This document shows positions 32,840-42,374 of a stretch of DNA of 64,000 nucleotides, in pieces. The stretch comes from CALBPI01 sp039027435 (GTDB lineage: Bacteria > Pseudomonadota > Gammaproteobacteria > Steroidobacterales > Woeseiaceae), in the NCBI GenBank assembly GCA_039027435.1, contig JBCCKF010000003.1:186001-250000 (forward strand), written 5' to 3'. Positions within the stretch are counted from its first letter, which is position 1. Every line of letters begins with the position of its first letter. The notes beneath the pieces are model-generated. The model was not told the DNA's origin, did no database searches, and saw only the letters and a list, made by a program, of their open reading frames with translations. The translations under genes and the position numbers were made by a program.

Positions 32840-35374
32840 TCAGAAAACATCGTCTTCGTCGACTTCGGGTTGCGACTCCTGATAAGGGTCGAACGGACTG
32901 CTCTCTGTAACCGTTTGTGGTTGCGTGCCGTCCTCGAACGTCTCGAAAAGGAAATTGGAGGCCGAGGCGCCGGCGAGCGTGCCCGTTTTCGGATCGATGC
33001 GCACGGTGACCAATCCATCCGGCTGCGGGTAACGCCCTTCCGGAACACCGAGCAGCGCATCGCGCATGAAATGCACCCAGATCGGCAGTGCCGTACGACC
33101 GCCCTCTTCACCGCGGCCAAGCGGTTCGTCGGTATCAAATCCAACCCAGGTCACCGCTACGAGATCCGGGTTGAAGCCGCCAAACCAGGCGTCACGTTGA
33201 TCGTTGGATGTGCCGGTCTTACCGGCCAGATCGTTACGTCCCAGCGCTCTCGCTCGCCGGCCGGTTCCGCGTCGAATGACATCCCGCATCATGTCTTGGA
33301 TTAGCCATATGTTGCTCGCGGGTATCGTGCGTTGTGCGACGGTTTCGGGATCGAGAAACTCGATCAGTGCCTCTCCCACCGGTGCATCGTGCTTCTGATT
33401 CGGATCGACCAGCGCTTCGACGCGTTCTGGCTCTTCTGGCATCTGTGTGTCCGGCTCTGGCTCCAGTTCACACTCGTGGCAGACTCGGCGTGGATCGGCG
33501 AACTCGATGAGTGTGCCGTCCGCCAGTTCGATGCGATCAATGAAATAGGGCTGGATGTCGTATCCGCCGTTCGCGAGCGTCGCGTAAGCGTCGGCCATGG
33601 TCAGTGGACTGGCAGCGCCACTGCCCAGTGCCAGCGAGAGGTTGGCGGGTAACGCTTCATCAGCGAAGCCGAATTGGCGCAAATGACGACGTGCTGCGCT
33701 GACGCCCATCTTCATCATCATGCGCACAGAAACGAGGTTAAGCGAGCGCACCAATGCATCGCGCAGGCGCGTTTCGCCGTAGAACCTGCCAGTGGAGTTC
33801 TTGGGCTTCCACACCTCTTCAAGTTCGGATGAAGAGATCGTGACTGGATTGTCGTTGATCACGGAGGCGGGCGTGAATCCGTTGGCGAGCGCCGCGGAGT
33901 AGATAAAAGGCTTGAAGCTTGATCCTGGCTGGCGCTTGATCTGAACCGCCCGATTGAATTTGCTGGAGCTGTAGTCAAAGCCACCGGTCAGCGCGGCGAT
34001 GGCGCCGTCGGTCGGATCGAGCGCAACCAGTGCCGCTTGAGCTTCAGGAATCTGGCCCAGCGCAAAGGTGCCGGATAGCGTGAGGTAGAGGCGCACGACA
34101 TCGCCCGGCTTGAGCACCTCGGCCATGGACTCCGGTGCGTTGCCCACGCGGCTGCGCTCAATGAAAGGCGCGGCCCAGGCAGCACCGCTCCAAGGCAGCG
34201 TCACGAGTTCACCGGCTGCCAGGCGCACGCTTGCCTGGTTCAATTCGACGTCGATGTTTACGACCAAGCCGGTCCGGAGCTTGCCTGGACTGCGATAGTC
34301 CTCGAGGGTTTGTTCGATCGTTGCGTCGTCGACGCTCTCAAGATCGAGCGTGGTCAGCGGGCCACGAAAACCGTGCCGGCGGTCGTATTCCATCAGACCA
34401 TCGCGCACAGCGTGATTGGCCGCAGCTTGGAGGCGACTGTCGATGGTCGTAATCACCCGGTAACCGCGCGTCGTGACTTCCTTACCAAAGCGGTTGGTGA
34501 CCTCGCGACGGACCATTTCTGCAAGGTAGGGCGCTTCAAGCTCGATGTCCGGGCCATGCAGATAGGACTGCATGGGGTAGGCCATGGAGCGCTCGTAAGT
34601 CGCGTCATCGATGAAGTCGAGTTCGTGCATACGTCGCAGCACGTAAGCCCGGCGACGCTTGGCGCTCTCCGGCCCGGAGACGGGGTTGTAATAAGACGGT
34701 CGCTGCAACACACCGGCGAGCGTTGCCGCCTCGGCGACTTCCAGATTGGCGAGCTCCTTGCCGAAATACACCTGTGCTGCTGCGGCCACGCCGTATGCGC
34801 GCTGGCCGAAGAACATCTTGTTGAGGAACATCTCCATGATTTCCTCTTTGGTGAATTCCTGCTCGATCTTGTAGGACAGGAACGCCTCTTTCAGTTTGCG
34901 CACATAACTGCGCTCGCGCGAAAGGAAGTAGTCGCGGGCCAGCTGTTGCGTCAGCGTGCTGGCCCCCTGGCCGCGGCGACCTGCCAGTACATTCTTGATG
35001 ACCGCGCGCAGTACACCCTGATAATCGATACCGGGATGTTCGAAGAACCGATCATCTTCCGCCGCGAGGAATGCCTGCACCACAAAAAGCGGGATATCGT
35101 CGTAGGCAACCAGGACTCGACGTTGTTCGCCGATTTCCTGGATCAGCCGCCCGTCCCGAGTATAGACGCGCAGTGGCACCTGCAAGGGGATGTCCTTGAC
35201 GGTTGCGGCGTCGGGCAGGCCCGGTTTGGCGTAATGGTAAGCGGCGAGGACAGCACCGGTGGCTGCTACCGCAGCAGAGATGCCCAGAGCCCCACAGACC
35301 AGTCCTACGCGCAGCAGCGTTTTTCTATTCAAGGTGCTGTTCTGTTCCTTGTCAGGTCGCGACGTATTATGCAT
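32840..35374 (-). CDS. mrcA: Penicillin-binding protein 1A (bifunctional)
   Basis: Class A PBP that polymerises and cross-links peptidoglycan. The 844-residue product has a short cytoplasmic tail, one transmembrane anchor (about residues 22-46), a GT51 transglycosylase domain with EDDRFFEHPGIDYQGVLRA and QGASTLTQQLARDYFLS, an inserted OB-like domain, and a transpeptidase domain with SSFKPF (catalytic Ser in SxxK), the SLN motif and KTGTSNDQRDAWFGGF. The C-terminus ends in an acidic DEDDVF tail. It is divergent from pilMNOPQ, the common arrangement in Gammaproteobacteria. Confidence 0.96.
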   Translation of the reverse strand: MHNTSRPDKEQNSTLNRKTLLRVGLVCGALGISAAVAATGAVLAAYHYAKPGLPDAATVKDIPLQVPLRVYTRDGRLIQEIGEQRRVLVAYDDIPLFVVQAFLAAEDDRFFEHPGIDYQGVLRAVIKNVLAGRRGQGASTLTQQLARDYFLSRERSYVRKLKEAFLSYKIEQEFTKEEIMEMFLNKMFFGQRAYGVAAAAQVYFGKELANLEVAEAATLAGVLQRPSYYNPVSGPESAKRRRAYVLRRMHELDFIDDATYERSMAYPMQSYLHGPDIELEAPYLAEMVRREVTNRFGKEVTTRGYRVITTIDSRLQAAANHAVRDGLMEYDRRHGFRGPLTTLDLESVDDATIEQTLEDYRSPGKLRTGLVVNIDVELNQASVRLAAGELVTLPWSGAAWAAPFIERSRVGNAPESMAEVLKPGDVVRLYLTLSGTFALGQIPEAQAALVALDPTDGAIAALTGGFDYSSSKFNRAVQIKRQPGSSFKPFIYSAALANGFTPASVINDNPVTISSSELEEVWKPKNSTGRFYGETRLRDALVRSLNLVSVRMMMKMGVSAARRHLRQFGFADEALPANLSLALGSGAASPLTMADAYATLANGGYDIQPYFIDRIELADGTLIEFADPRRVCHECELEPEPDTQMPEEPERVEALVDPNQKHDAPVGEALIEFLDPETVAQRTIPASNIWLIQDMMRDVIRRGTGRRARALGRNDLAGKTGTSNDQRDAWFGGFNPDLVAVTWVGFDTDEPLGRGEEGGRTALPIWVHFMRDALLGVPEGRYPQPDGLVTVRIDPKTGTLAGASASNFLFETFEDGTQPQTVTESSPFDPYQESQPEVDEDDVF

Positions 35375-35665
35375 ATTGACGGGGAGTTACGGCAGTGGGG
35401 CGCCGGTATTTTCTCTCAAACTACTCATTCCAAGACATTCCGGTTGCGTGGAGATATGGGCTGAGACTTCCGTCTCGTTTATGACTCTCGAGCGCGATAC
35501 GTGGTTCACAGAATTAGTGTCAAGTCGTGGCTTACGATACGAATTGCGAAAAGCGGTACACAGTCACGTTTTATTTAACACTTTGTTGATATATAGTTGA
35601 GTTCGTTTGTTCAGGCGACCGCCCACAAAACAACGATAACTCAAAGATTTTTAAGGGAATATTGG
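35375..35665. other. Divergent control region between mrcA and pilM
   Basis: About 291 non-coding bases. A small hairpin GAGAC-TTCC-GTCTC lies at 35463-35476, and the pilM side is AT-rich with TATATAGT around 35590-35597. No -35/-10 pair with good spacing was found, so promoters for the two divergent operons are assumed rather than located. Confidence 0.5.
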
Positions 35666-36727
35666 GTGATATTCGGCAAGAAAAATCGCAATTTATTGGG
35701 GCTTGATATAACGACCTCGTCGATCAAGCTCGTGGAGCTTGCCGAAGCCGGTCGTGGCTACCGTGTCGAGTCCTACTCTGCGGAGGCAACACCAGCCAAT
35801 TCGATCAACGACAAAGCCATTGTGGATACGCAGGCGGTCGGCGAGGCGATACGTCGAGCGGTCAAGCGCTCCGGTACGAAAGTACGCGACGTCGCCATCG
35901 CGATCAGCGGCGATGCGGCGATTACGAAAACAATCCAGATGCCATCCGGGCTATCGGAGGCGGAGATGGAAGGCCAGGTCGAGATCCAGGCTGACCAGTA
36001 CATACCGTTTCCGATGGAAGAGGTGAGCCACGATTTTGAAATCATCGGGCCCAACGAGGCCGACGGTGAGATGAACGACGTTCTGCTGGTGGCAACACGG
36101 ACCGACAATGTCGATCAACGCGAGGCGGCTGTGTCGGCGGCGGGTCTGAAGGCCTCGGTTGTCGACGTCGAGGCGTTCGCTTTGGAAAACGCCTGTCGCC
36201 TGTTGGCGCATCAGATTCCGAACAACGGTATCGGGCAGTCGGTTGCCGTCATTGATATGGGCGCCAGCAACACGACGTTCGGTGTCCTGCAGGATATGAA
36301 AGTCGTGTACACACGCGACTTCGCTTTCGGTGGTCAACAGCTAACAGAAGAGATCATGCGCACGTACGGCCTGTCGGTCGAAGACGCCGGTCGTGCGAAG
36401 AAGGAGGGCGGCCTGCCCAGCAACTACGAACCTGAAGTGTTGGATCCGTTCATCGACGATGTGACCCAGCAGGTCAGCCGTTCGCTGCAGTTCTACCTCG
36501 CATCTGCCGGCGGCCGTGAACAGCCCGACCTCGTGATCATGTGTGGTGGTTGCGCCAACATTCCTGGAATCGCTGACGTCATTGCCAGTCGTGTCGGCAT
36601 CCCGACAGAGATTGGCGATCCGCTTGGTCAGATGAAGGTTTCTGCCCGAGCGAAAGGACAAGGTATCGAGCGCGACGCCAATGCGCTGCTTACCGCTTTC
36701 GGCCTGGCATTGAGGAGCTTTGACTAA
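35666..36727 (+). CDS. pilM: Type IV pilus assembly protein PilM
   Basis: Actin-like cytoplasmic ATPase that binds the N-terminus of PilN and links the pilus alignment complex to the motor. The 353-residue product has the phosphate-binding LLGLDITTSSIKLVEL at the start, IDMGASNTTFGV, and VIMCGGCANIPGIAD near the end. The frame is open further upstream, but GTG at 35666 with AAGGGA seven bases before it gives the family length. Its stop overlaps the pilN start by one base (TAATG). Confidence 0.95.
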   Translation: MIFGKKNRNLLGLDITTSSIKLVELAEAGRGYRVESYSAEATPANSINDKAIVDTQAVGEAIRRAVKRSGTKVRDVAIAISGDAAITKTIQMPSGLSEAEMEGQVEIQADQYIPFPMEEVSHDFEIIGPNEADGEMNDVLLVATRTDNVDQREAAVSAAGLKASVVDVEAFALENACRLLAHQIPNNGIGQSVAVIDMGASNTTFGVLQDMKVVYTRDFAFGGQQLTEEIMRTYGLSVEDAGRAKKEGGLPSNYEPEVLDPFIDDVTQQVSRSLQFYLASAGGREQPDLVIMCGGCANIPGIADVIASRVGIPTEIGDPLGQMKVSARAKGQGIERDANALLTAFGLALRSFD

Positions 36728-37296
36728 TGCCACAGATTAATCTGCTGCCGTGGCGCGAAGAGCTACGTAAAGAGCGTCAGAAGTATTTCCTGATCTCGGT
36801 GGGTGCAGCCATGCTGGCTGCGGTGATTGTGGTTGGGGGTGCGAACCTCGTCTACGGCAGTCGCATCGATGGCCAGAAAGATCGCAACAACCTGCTCGAC
36901 CGCGAAATCAAGGTGCTGAATGAAAGCATCAAGGAGATCGAAGGTATCGATCGCCAGAAGGAGCGTCTGATCGCGCGTATGGAGGTGATCGAGGAGCTGC
37001 AGCAGAGTCGCCCCGAGATCGTGCACCTTTTTGACGAGATCACACGTAACTTGCCCGACGGCGTCACGTTGAACGCGATCACGCAGCAAGGCCGCAGCAT
37101 CCGCCTCAATGGCGTAGCGCAGTCCTCCACGCGAGTATCGTCGCTGATGCGCAACTTCGATGATTCCGAGTGGGTGGATGATCCTGACCTTGAGCGCATC
37201 GAGACGATCGACGGCGGTCAGACCCGGGAGCGATTCGACTTCACGTTGCGTGCGACCCAAGTCAATCCGAATGCTGAAGAGGAGGGTCTGCAATGA
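36727..37296 (+). CDS. pilN: Type IV pilus assembly protein PilN
   Basis: Inner-membrane alignment protein of 189 residues. Its N-terminus PQINLLPWREELRKER carries the INLLPWR motif that inserts into PilM. One transmembrane helix (about 20-42) and a periplasmic coiled-coil plus ferredoxin-like domain follow. It overlaps pilM by one base and pilO by four. Confidence 0.95.
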   Translation: MPQINLLPWREELRKERQKYFLISVGAAMLAAVIVVGGANLVYGSRIDGQKDRNNLLDREIKVLNESIKEIEGIDRQKERLIARMEVIEELQQSRPEIVHLFDEITRNLPDGVTLNAITQQGRSIRLNGVAQSSTRVSSLMRNFDDSEWVDDPDLERIETIDGGQTRERFDFTLRATQVNPNAEEEGLQ

Positions 37297-37889
37297 GCCT
37301 GATGGACGACCTCCAGAATCTGGACCCGAATGACGTCGGCCGCTGGCCACTGCCGGTTCGTGCAGCAGCGATCGTCATTATCTTCGCCCTTGTGACCGCC
37401 GGTGGTATCTGGTTCACCATTGTTAAGGACAAGCAGCTTCTGCTTGACCGCGAGGTCGCGCGCGAAACGGAGCTCAAAAGTAAGTTCGAAGACCTCCACC
37501 GCAAGGCTGCGAACTTTCAGGAATATGTGGACCAGCTCGCTGAGATGGAACAGTCCTTCGGTGCGATGTTGCGTCAGCTACCGGGCGAGACAGAGATCCC
37601 CAACCTGATTATCGATATCTCTCAGACCGGTCTCGCTGCGGGTCTGGAAGAGAAGCTGTTCCAGCCTGAGGCGGAGATTCGACGGGATTTCTACGCAGAA
37701 AAGCCAATCAGGATTCGACTGAGCGGCAACTACCACTCGATGGCGAATTTCGCGAGCAGCGTTGCGGCGTTGCCGAGGATCGTGACGCTGCACGATATCA
37801 ATATCGCGCGTGATCGAAGCGACGAAGATTTGCTCGTGCTCGACGTTACCGCGAAGACTTACCGCTATCTCGAAGAGGAAGAGGGCTAA
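37293..37889 (+). CDS. pilO: Type IV pilus assembly protein PilO
   Basis: Inner-membrane partner of PilN (198 residues) with one transmembrane helix (about residues 24-45), a coiled coil, and a periplasmic domain beginning near EIPNLIIDISQTGLAAGLEE. PilN and PilO form heterodimers that hold PilP and, through it, the PilQ secretin. The start overlaps the pilN stop (ATGA). Confidence 0.95.
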   Translation: MSLMDDLQNLDPNDVGRWPLPVRAAAIVIIFALVTAGGIWFTIVKDKQLLLDREVARETELKSKFEDLHRKAANFQEYVDQLAEMEQSFGAMLRQLPGETEIPNLIIDISQTGLAAGLEEKLFQPEAEIRRDFYAEKPIRIRLSGNYHSMANFASSVAALPRIVTLHDINIARDRSDEDLLVLDVTAKTYRYLEEEEG

Positions 37890-38447
37890 GTGGCTATGTA
37901 CGACGCCCCAACATCCACGGGTTCACGCCCACGTCTGGCGGCTTGGATCGCAGTCGCGTTCTGTTGCGTGATTGCAGCCGGTTGCGGCAGCGATGTGCGT
38001 GATTTGCAGGAATACGTTGATGAGGTGAAAAGCCGTCCAGGCCAGCGCCCGGATCCGCTGCCCGAAGTTAAGCCCTACGTGACGTTTACCTACGTTGCTG
38101 ACACCGAAGAGCTTCGCTCACCCTTCGAGCCGGATGTGCCCAGCGTTGCGGACGGCGGTGGGGGCAGCAGTGTTCGCCCTGACAGCAACCGCAGTCGTGA
38201 GTACCTTGAGGAGTTTCCTCTTGATGCGTTCGACATGGTCGGCACGCTCAGCATCGGCGGCAGCTCTTATGGCCTCTTGCGCGACCAGGAAGGGAAAGTG
38301 CATCGAGTTGTGCCAGGGAACTACGTCGGGCAGAACGATGGTCGCATCACCAACATCACAGAATCAGAAATCACATTGACCGAAATCGTGTCCAACGGGA
38401 TCGGTGGATATATAGAGCGCGAAGTAGCAATCGCGCTGGCGAATTGA
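37890..38447 (+). CDS. pilP: Type IV pilus assembly lipoprotein PilP
   Basis: Inner-membrane lipoprotein linking PilNO to PilQ. The 185-residue product has a lipoprotein signal ending VIAAGC (lipid Cys32), a disordered linker, and the C-terminal HR-like beta domain (LDAFDMVGTLSIGGSSYGLLRD onward). GTG at 37890 directly after the pilO stop has GAGGG at good spacing; the ATG at 37896 is the alternative. Confidence 0.93.
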   Translation: MAMYDAPTSTGSRPRLAAWIAVAFCCVIAAGCGSDVRDLQEYVDEVKSRPGQRPDPLPEVKPYVTFTYVADTEELRSPFEPDVPSVADGGGGSSVRPDSNRSREYLEEFPLDAFDMVGTLSIGGSSYGLLRDQEGKVHRVVPGNYVGQNDGRITNITESEITLTEIVSNGIGGYIEREVAIALAN

Positions 38448-38479
38448 GGCCTACGCATATGGCATCGGGAGTACACACA

Positions 38480-40684
38480 ATGACGCGCACGACACAATCG
38501 GCGCCGGCAAACCTGTTTTGGCGTGGAGTCACTGGTCGTCTGACTAGCGTAATGGCCGCAGCAATCACGGGGCTTGCTCTGCTGAGCGGTTCAGCCGCAG
38601 CGCAGGAGCCAAGCAACGGTCTGCAGGACATTCAGATCAATTCACTGCCTGACCGTGGTATCGAGTTGCGACTGGTCATGCGTGAGAGTGCGCCAGAGCC
38701 ACTCAGTTTCACCATCGATAACCCAGCGCGCATCGTGCTCGATATCCCGGACTCAGCGCTGGAAATGTCGACGCGTCGCCAGCAGGTTGATCTCGGCCCA
38801 CTCGACACCGTATTGATGGCAGAGGCGGGGGGTCGTACTCGCGCCGTGTTGAACTTGAGCTCCATGGTTGACTATTCGACTCGAGTATCGGGCAACACTA
38901 TTTACGTGACGCTGAGCGGCGGTACGGGCATCGCTACGGCATCATCCGGCTTCCCGAGCGCACAGAGCATCGGCAGTGGCGGTACAACCGCAGCGGCAGC
39001 GCCGTCTGGACCACGCGCGATTCAGAACATCGATTTCCGTCGGACCCGCGAGGGAGGTGGTCGCATTATCGTTGAACTCACCGACCCAACCACGCCTGTC
39101 GATATTCGCCAGGAAGGTGGCCGTGTTGTTGCGTTGTTCAAGGACACTGAACTTCCGAGTGAGTTGCTTCGCCGCCTCGACGTACAAGATTTCGCAACGC
39201 CCGTAACGACGGTCGATGCCCTGCGCGTTAATAATGACACGCGACTGCTGATCACCGCCGAAGGCGCCTACGAACAGTTGGCTTACCAGTCCGACAGCAC
39301 TTTCGCGATCGAAATTAGCGCTGTTGAGAAAGACGAGTCTTCCGGCACGATCTTCTCCGAAGAGAAAGAGTATTTTGGCGAGCGTGTCACCCTGAACTTC
39401 CAGGACATCGAAACGCGCGCTGTTCTGCAGGTACTGGCTGAAATTTCAGGGCGTAACATCGTCGTGTCCGATACGGTCGCTGGCAGCCTTACCCTGCGAT
39501 TGAAAAACGTACCTTGGGACCAGGCGTTGGATATCGTGATGACCACCCGTGGGTTGGACATGCGCGAGAACGGCAACGTGATCATCGTCGCTCCTGCGGC
39601 CGAAATCGCAGCCCGTGAGAAAGCCGATCTCGAGTCGCAACTGGCGATTCAGGAGTTGGAACCGATTTTCTCTGAGTTCCTGCGAGTGAACTACGCGAAA
39701 GCCGCCGATATGGCGGACTTGATCAACCAGGGCATTCTTACCGAACGCGGCAGCGTTAGCATCGATGAGCGGACCAATACGCTTCTGATCAACGATACGG
39801 CAGAAACCCTGCGCAACATCCGACGCCTGGTGACCACTTTGGATATCCCGGTACAGCAGGTGTTGATCGAGTCTCGCATCGTGACGGTCAACGATGACTT
39901 CAACCGTGAGCTCGGAATGCGATTGGGCCTGACGGCCATCGAAGATAACGGCGACGATGGCCTGTTCGCGATTACTGGAACGAGCGCCAACGCCGGCGGT
40001 ATCGTGTCGTCAGCACTCGAAAACGTTCAGGATACGGGTCAACCGTTCCCGGTCGATATCGGTCCGATCGATGGTCGCTACAACGTGAACCTGCCGGTAC
40101 CAAGCCCGGCCGGACAGTTCGCACTGGCGATTCTGGATTCCGATTACCTGGTCGATCTTGAACTCTCGGCGCTGCAAGCAGAGGGTCGTGGTGAGATTGT
40201 CTCCAGTCCACGTGTTGTCACCGCGAACCAGAAAGAAGCGGTGATCAAACAGGGTGTTGAGATTCCGTTCCAGCAGGCAGCGGCCTCGGGTGCGACAGCG
40301 GTTGCGTTTAAGGAAGCGGTGCTGAGTTTGACGGTGACACCGCAGATCACACCGGACGGCAACATCGCGATGGACCTTCAGGTAACGCAGGACACCATCG
40401 GCCAGATCTTTACGATTGTGGGTAACGGTGGTGCTGCAGCGATTCCGAGTATCGACAAACGTGAAGTACAAACGCAGGTACTCGTGAGCAACGGTCAGAC
40501 TGTCGTGCTTGGCGGCATCTACGAGACGGAGCAGCGTGACAACGTCACCAAGGTTCCGCTTCTGGGTGATATCCCGGGTATTGGCGCCTTGTTCCGCAAC
40601 ACGCAACGCCTGAACAACCGGTCTGAACTCCTGATTTTCGTGACACCGAAAATTCTTGAAGAGGGATCGTTCATTACGCAGTAA
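38480..40684 (+). CDS. pilQ: Type IV pilus secretin PilQ
   Basis: Outer-membrane secretin through which the pilus leaves the cell. The product of about 734 residues has a signal peptide (ending LLSGSAAA), two AMIN domains that bind peptidoglycan (about 40-290), an STN domain (VTLNFQDIETRAVLQVLAEISGRN), a secretin N1 domain, and the secretin core ending in TQVLVSNGQTVVLGGIYE and RSELLIFVTPKIL. ATG at 38480 has GGGAG eight bases upstream; earlier in-frame starts (38444, 38459) overlap or abut pilP. A strong terminator follows. Confidence 0.95.
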   Translation: MTRTTQSAPANLFWRGVTGRLTSVMAAAITGLALLSGSAAAQEPSNGLQDIQINSLPDRGIELRLVMRESAPEPLSFTIDNPARIVLDIPDSALEMSTRRQQVDLGPLDTVLMAEAGGRTRAVLNLSSMVDYSTRVSGNTIYVTLSGGTGIATASSGFPSAQSIGSGGTTAAAAPSGPRAIQNIDFRRTREGGGRIIVELTDPTTPVDIRQEGGRVVALFKDTELPSELLRRLDVQDFATPVTTVDALRVNNDTRLLITAEGAYEQLAYQSDSTFAIEISAVEKDESSGTIFSEEKEYFGERVTLNFQDIETRAVLQVLAEISGRNIVVSDTVAGSLTLRLKNVPWDQALDIVMTTRGLDMRENGNVIIVAPAAEIAAREKADLESQLAIQELEPIFSEFLRVNYAKAADMADLINQGILTERGSVSIDERTNTLLINDTAETLRNIRRLVTTLDIPVQQVLIESRIVTVNDDFNRELGMRLGLTAIEDNGDDGLFAITGTSANAGGIVSSALENVQDTGQPFPVDIGPIDGRYNVNLPVPSPAGQFALAILDSDYLVDLELSALQAEGRGEIVSSPRVVTANQKEAVIKQGVEIPFQQAAASGATAVAFKEAVLSLTVTPQITPDGNIAMDLQVTQDTIGQIFTIVGNGGAAAIPSIDKREVQTQVLVSNGQTVVLGGIYETEQRDNVTKVPLLGDIPGIGALFRNTQRLNNRSELLIFVTPKILEEGSFITQ

Positions 40685-40705
40685 GGCTTCAAGCGCTTAA
40701 AATAG

Positions 40706-40742
40706 ACCGGCAGGTTGCTCTTGCAGCCTGCCGGTTTTTTTT
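40706..40742 (+). terminator. Terminator of the pilMNOPQ operon
   Basis: ACCGGCAGG (40706-40714) pairs with CCTGCCGGT (40727-40735) as a nine-base stem and runs into eight T residues (40735-40742). It lies between pilQ and aroK, so aroK needs its own promoter or readthrough. Confidence 0.9.
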
Positions 40743-40755
40743 GGAGTGTCACTCT

Positions 40756-41277
40756 GTGAGCAATACCGTCGTTCTGGTCGGCCCGATGGGCGCAGGAAAG
40801 TCTTCGGTCGGTCGCCGACTGGCGGCGAGGCTCGGTTTTGAGTTCGCAGACACCGATGCGGAGATCGAACGCCGCACAGGTGTCGATATCCCGTATATCT
40901 TCGAGCGAGAAGGTGAGTCCGGTTTTCGTCAGCGTGAGGCCCAGGTGCTCTCCGACTGGCTCGGAAAGCCCGGCACCGTGCTCGCCACCGGTGGCGGTAT
41001 TGTCGTGACGCCGGAGAATGTTGAGCTGCTCGCAGCACACGCACCCGTGGTGTATCTGCACGCGTCAGTTGCTCAACAGTTTGAGCGTGTCCGTCACGGG
41101 AAACACCGACCGCTGTTGGCAGGAGAAGATCCCAAAGGCACGCTTGGCCGATTGTTCGAAATGCGCGATCCCGTGTACCGCGTGGTCGCCGATATATTGA
41201 TCGATACCGACGGTGAGCGAGTGGAACGCGTCGCCCGTCGAATCGAGCAACAGCTCGACGGCACGCAGCCGGACTAG
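40756..41277 (+). CDS. aroK: Shikimate kinase
   Basis: Phosphorylates shikimate in aromatic amino acid synthesis. The 173-residue product has Walker A GPMGAGKSSVG, FADTDAEIERRTG (Mg and shikimate binding), FRQREAQVL and GGGIVV. GTG at 40756 with GGAG nine bases upstream is used. aroB follows after 32 bases; aroK-aroB behind pilQ is a classic gammaproteobacterial order. Confidence 0.96.
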   Translation: MSNTVVLVGPMGAGKSSVGRRLAARLGFEFADTDAEIERRTGVDIPYIFEREGESGFRQREAQVLSDWLGKPGTVLATGGGIVVTPENVELLAAHAPVVYLHASVAQQFERVRHGKHRPLLAGEDPKGTLGRLFEMRDPVYRVVADILIDTDGERVERVARRIEQQLDGTQPD

Positions 41278-41309
41278 GCAGCGACGCTGATGCGCGCGAC
41301 AATGCGCGG

Positions 41310-42374
41310 GTGGAAACTCTAGATGTAGCGCTGGGCGATCGGTCCTATCCGATCCTGGTCGGAGCCGGTTTACTCGCACGTGCAGGCGAATTGCTTGCTG
41401 ACCACGTGGGGCGTGACGTTGTACTAGTCACCAACACCACGGTCGGACCACTCTATCTCCAGGCGCTTCGGGACGCACTGGGTGAGCGGCGTTACGCGGT
41501 GCATGAGTTGCCTGATGGCGAACAGCACAAGTCGCTCACGCAAGTTGCAGCGATCGTCGATACCGCGGTCCGAGCCGGTTTCAGCCGTGACGCCACCTTC
41601 GTTGCACTGGGCGGTGGTGTGGTCGGTGATATGGCGGGTTTTGCGGCTGCCATTTTCATGCGTGGCGTTGGCTGTGTTCAAATCCCGACCACTTTGCTTG
41701 CGCAGGTCGACTCGTCGGTCGGCGGCAAGACCGGCGTTAACCATGAGCTCGGCAAGAATCTGATCGGTGCATTTCATCAGCCGCGGTGTGTGCTGATCGA
41801 TACGCAGACGCTGGATACGTTGCCGGAGCGTGAGTTTTCGGCCGGCATGGCCGAAGTCATCAAGCATGGTGCGATTGTAGATATTGATTATTTCGAGCGA
41901 CTTGAGCGCGATATCGACGCGTTGATGCGACGCGATCCCAAGGCGCTCACAGAGGCGATTGTCCACTCTTGTCGGATTAAAGCGGCTGTCGTTGCAGAGG
42001 ATGAGCGCGAGCGCGGTCGCCGAGCCATACTCAATTTTGGACACACGTTCGGTCATGCGATTGAGGCATGCACCGCGTACTCGCGCTGGTTGCATGGTGA
42101 GGCGGTAGGTCTCGGTATGCAGATGGCGGCCGAAATGAGCGGTCTCGATGCGATGAGTGTGGACCGGCTGCGCAATTTGTTGACCCGCGCTGGCTTACCG
42201 TCCCGCCCTGGCGCTTTGTCGGCCAAAGACATGCTCGATGCCATGGGGCACGACAAGAAAGTGTCAGCCGGCGCTATCACGCTCATTTTGCTTGATGCAT
42301 TGGGAGACGCCCGAGTGGTGCGCGACTTCGATCAGGAACGCCTGCATAAGGTGCTCAATGACTGGGCATCCTGA
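41310..42374 (+). CDS. aroB: 3-dehydroquinate synthase
   Basis: Second step of the shikimate pathway, NAD- and metal-dependent. The 354-residue product has DGEQHKSL, GGGVVGDMAGFAAA (NAD binding), QIPTTLLAQVDSSVGGKTGVNH and the metal-ligand stretch NFGHTFGHAIEA. The start is GTG at 41310. The last 17 bases overlap the dgt start. Confidence 0.97.
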   Translation: METLDVALGDRSYPILVGAGLLARAGELLADHVGRDVVLVTNTTVGPLYLQALRDALGERRYAVHELPDGEQHKSLTQVAAIVDTAVRAGFSRDATFVALGGGVVGDMAGFAAAIFMRGVGCVQIPTTLLAQVDSSVGGKTGVNHELGKNLIGAFHQPRCVLIDTQTLDTLPEREFSAGMAEVIKHGAIVDIDYFERLERDIDALMRRDPKALTEAIVHSCRIKAAVVAEDERERGRRAILNFGHTFGHAIEACTAYSRWLHGEAVGLGMQMAAEMSGLDAMSVDRLRNLLTRAGLPSRPGALSAKDMLDAMGHDKKVSAGAITLILLDALGDARVVRDFDQERLHKVLNDWAS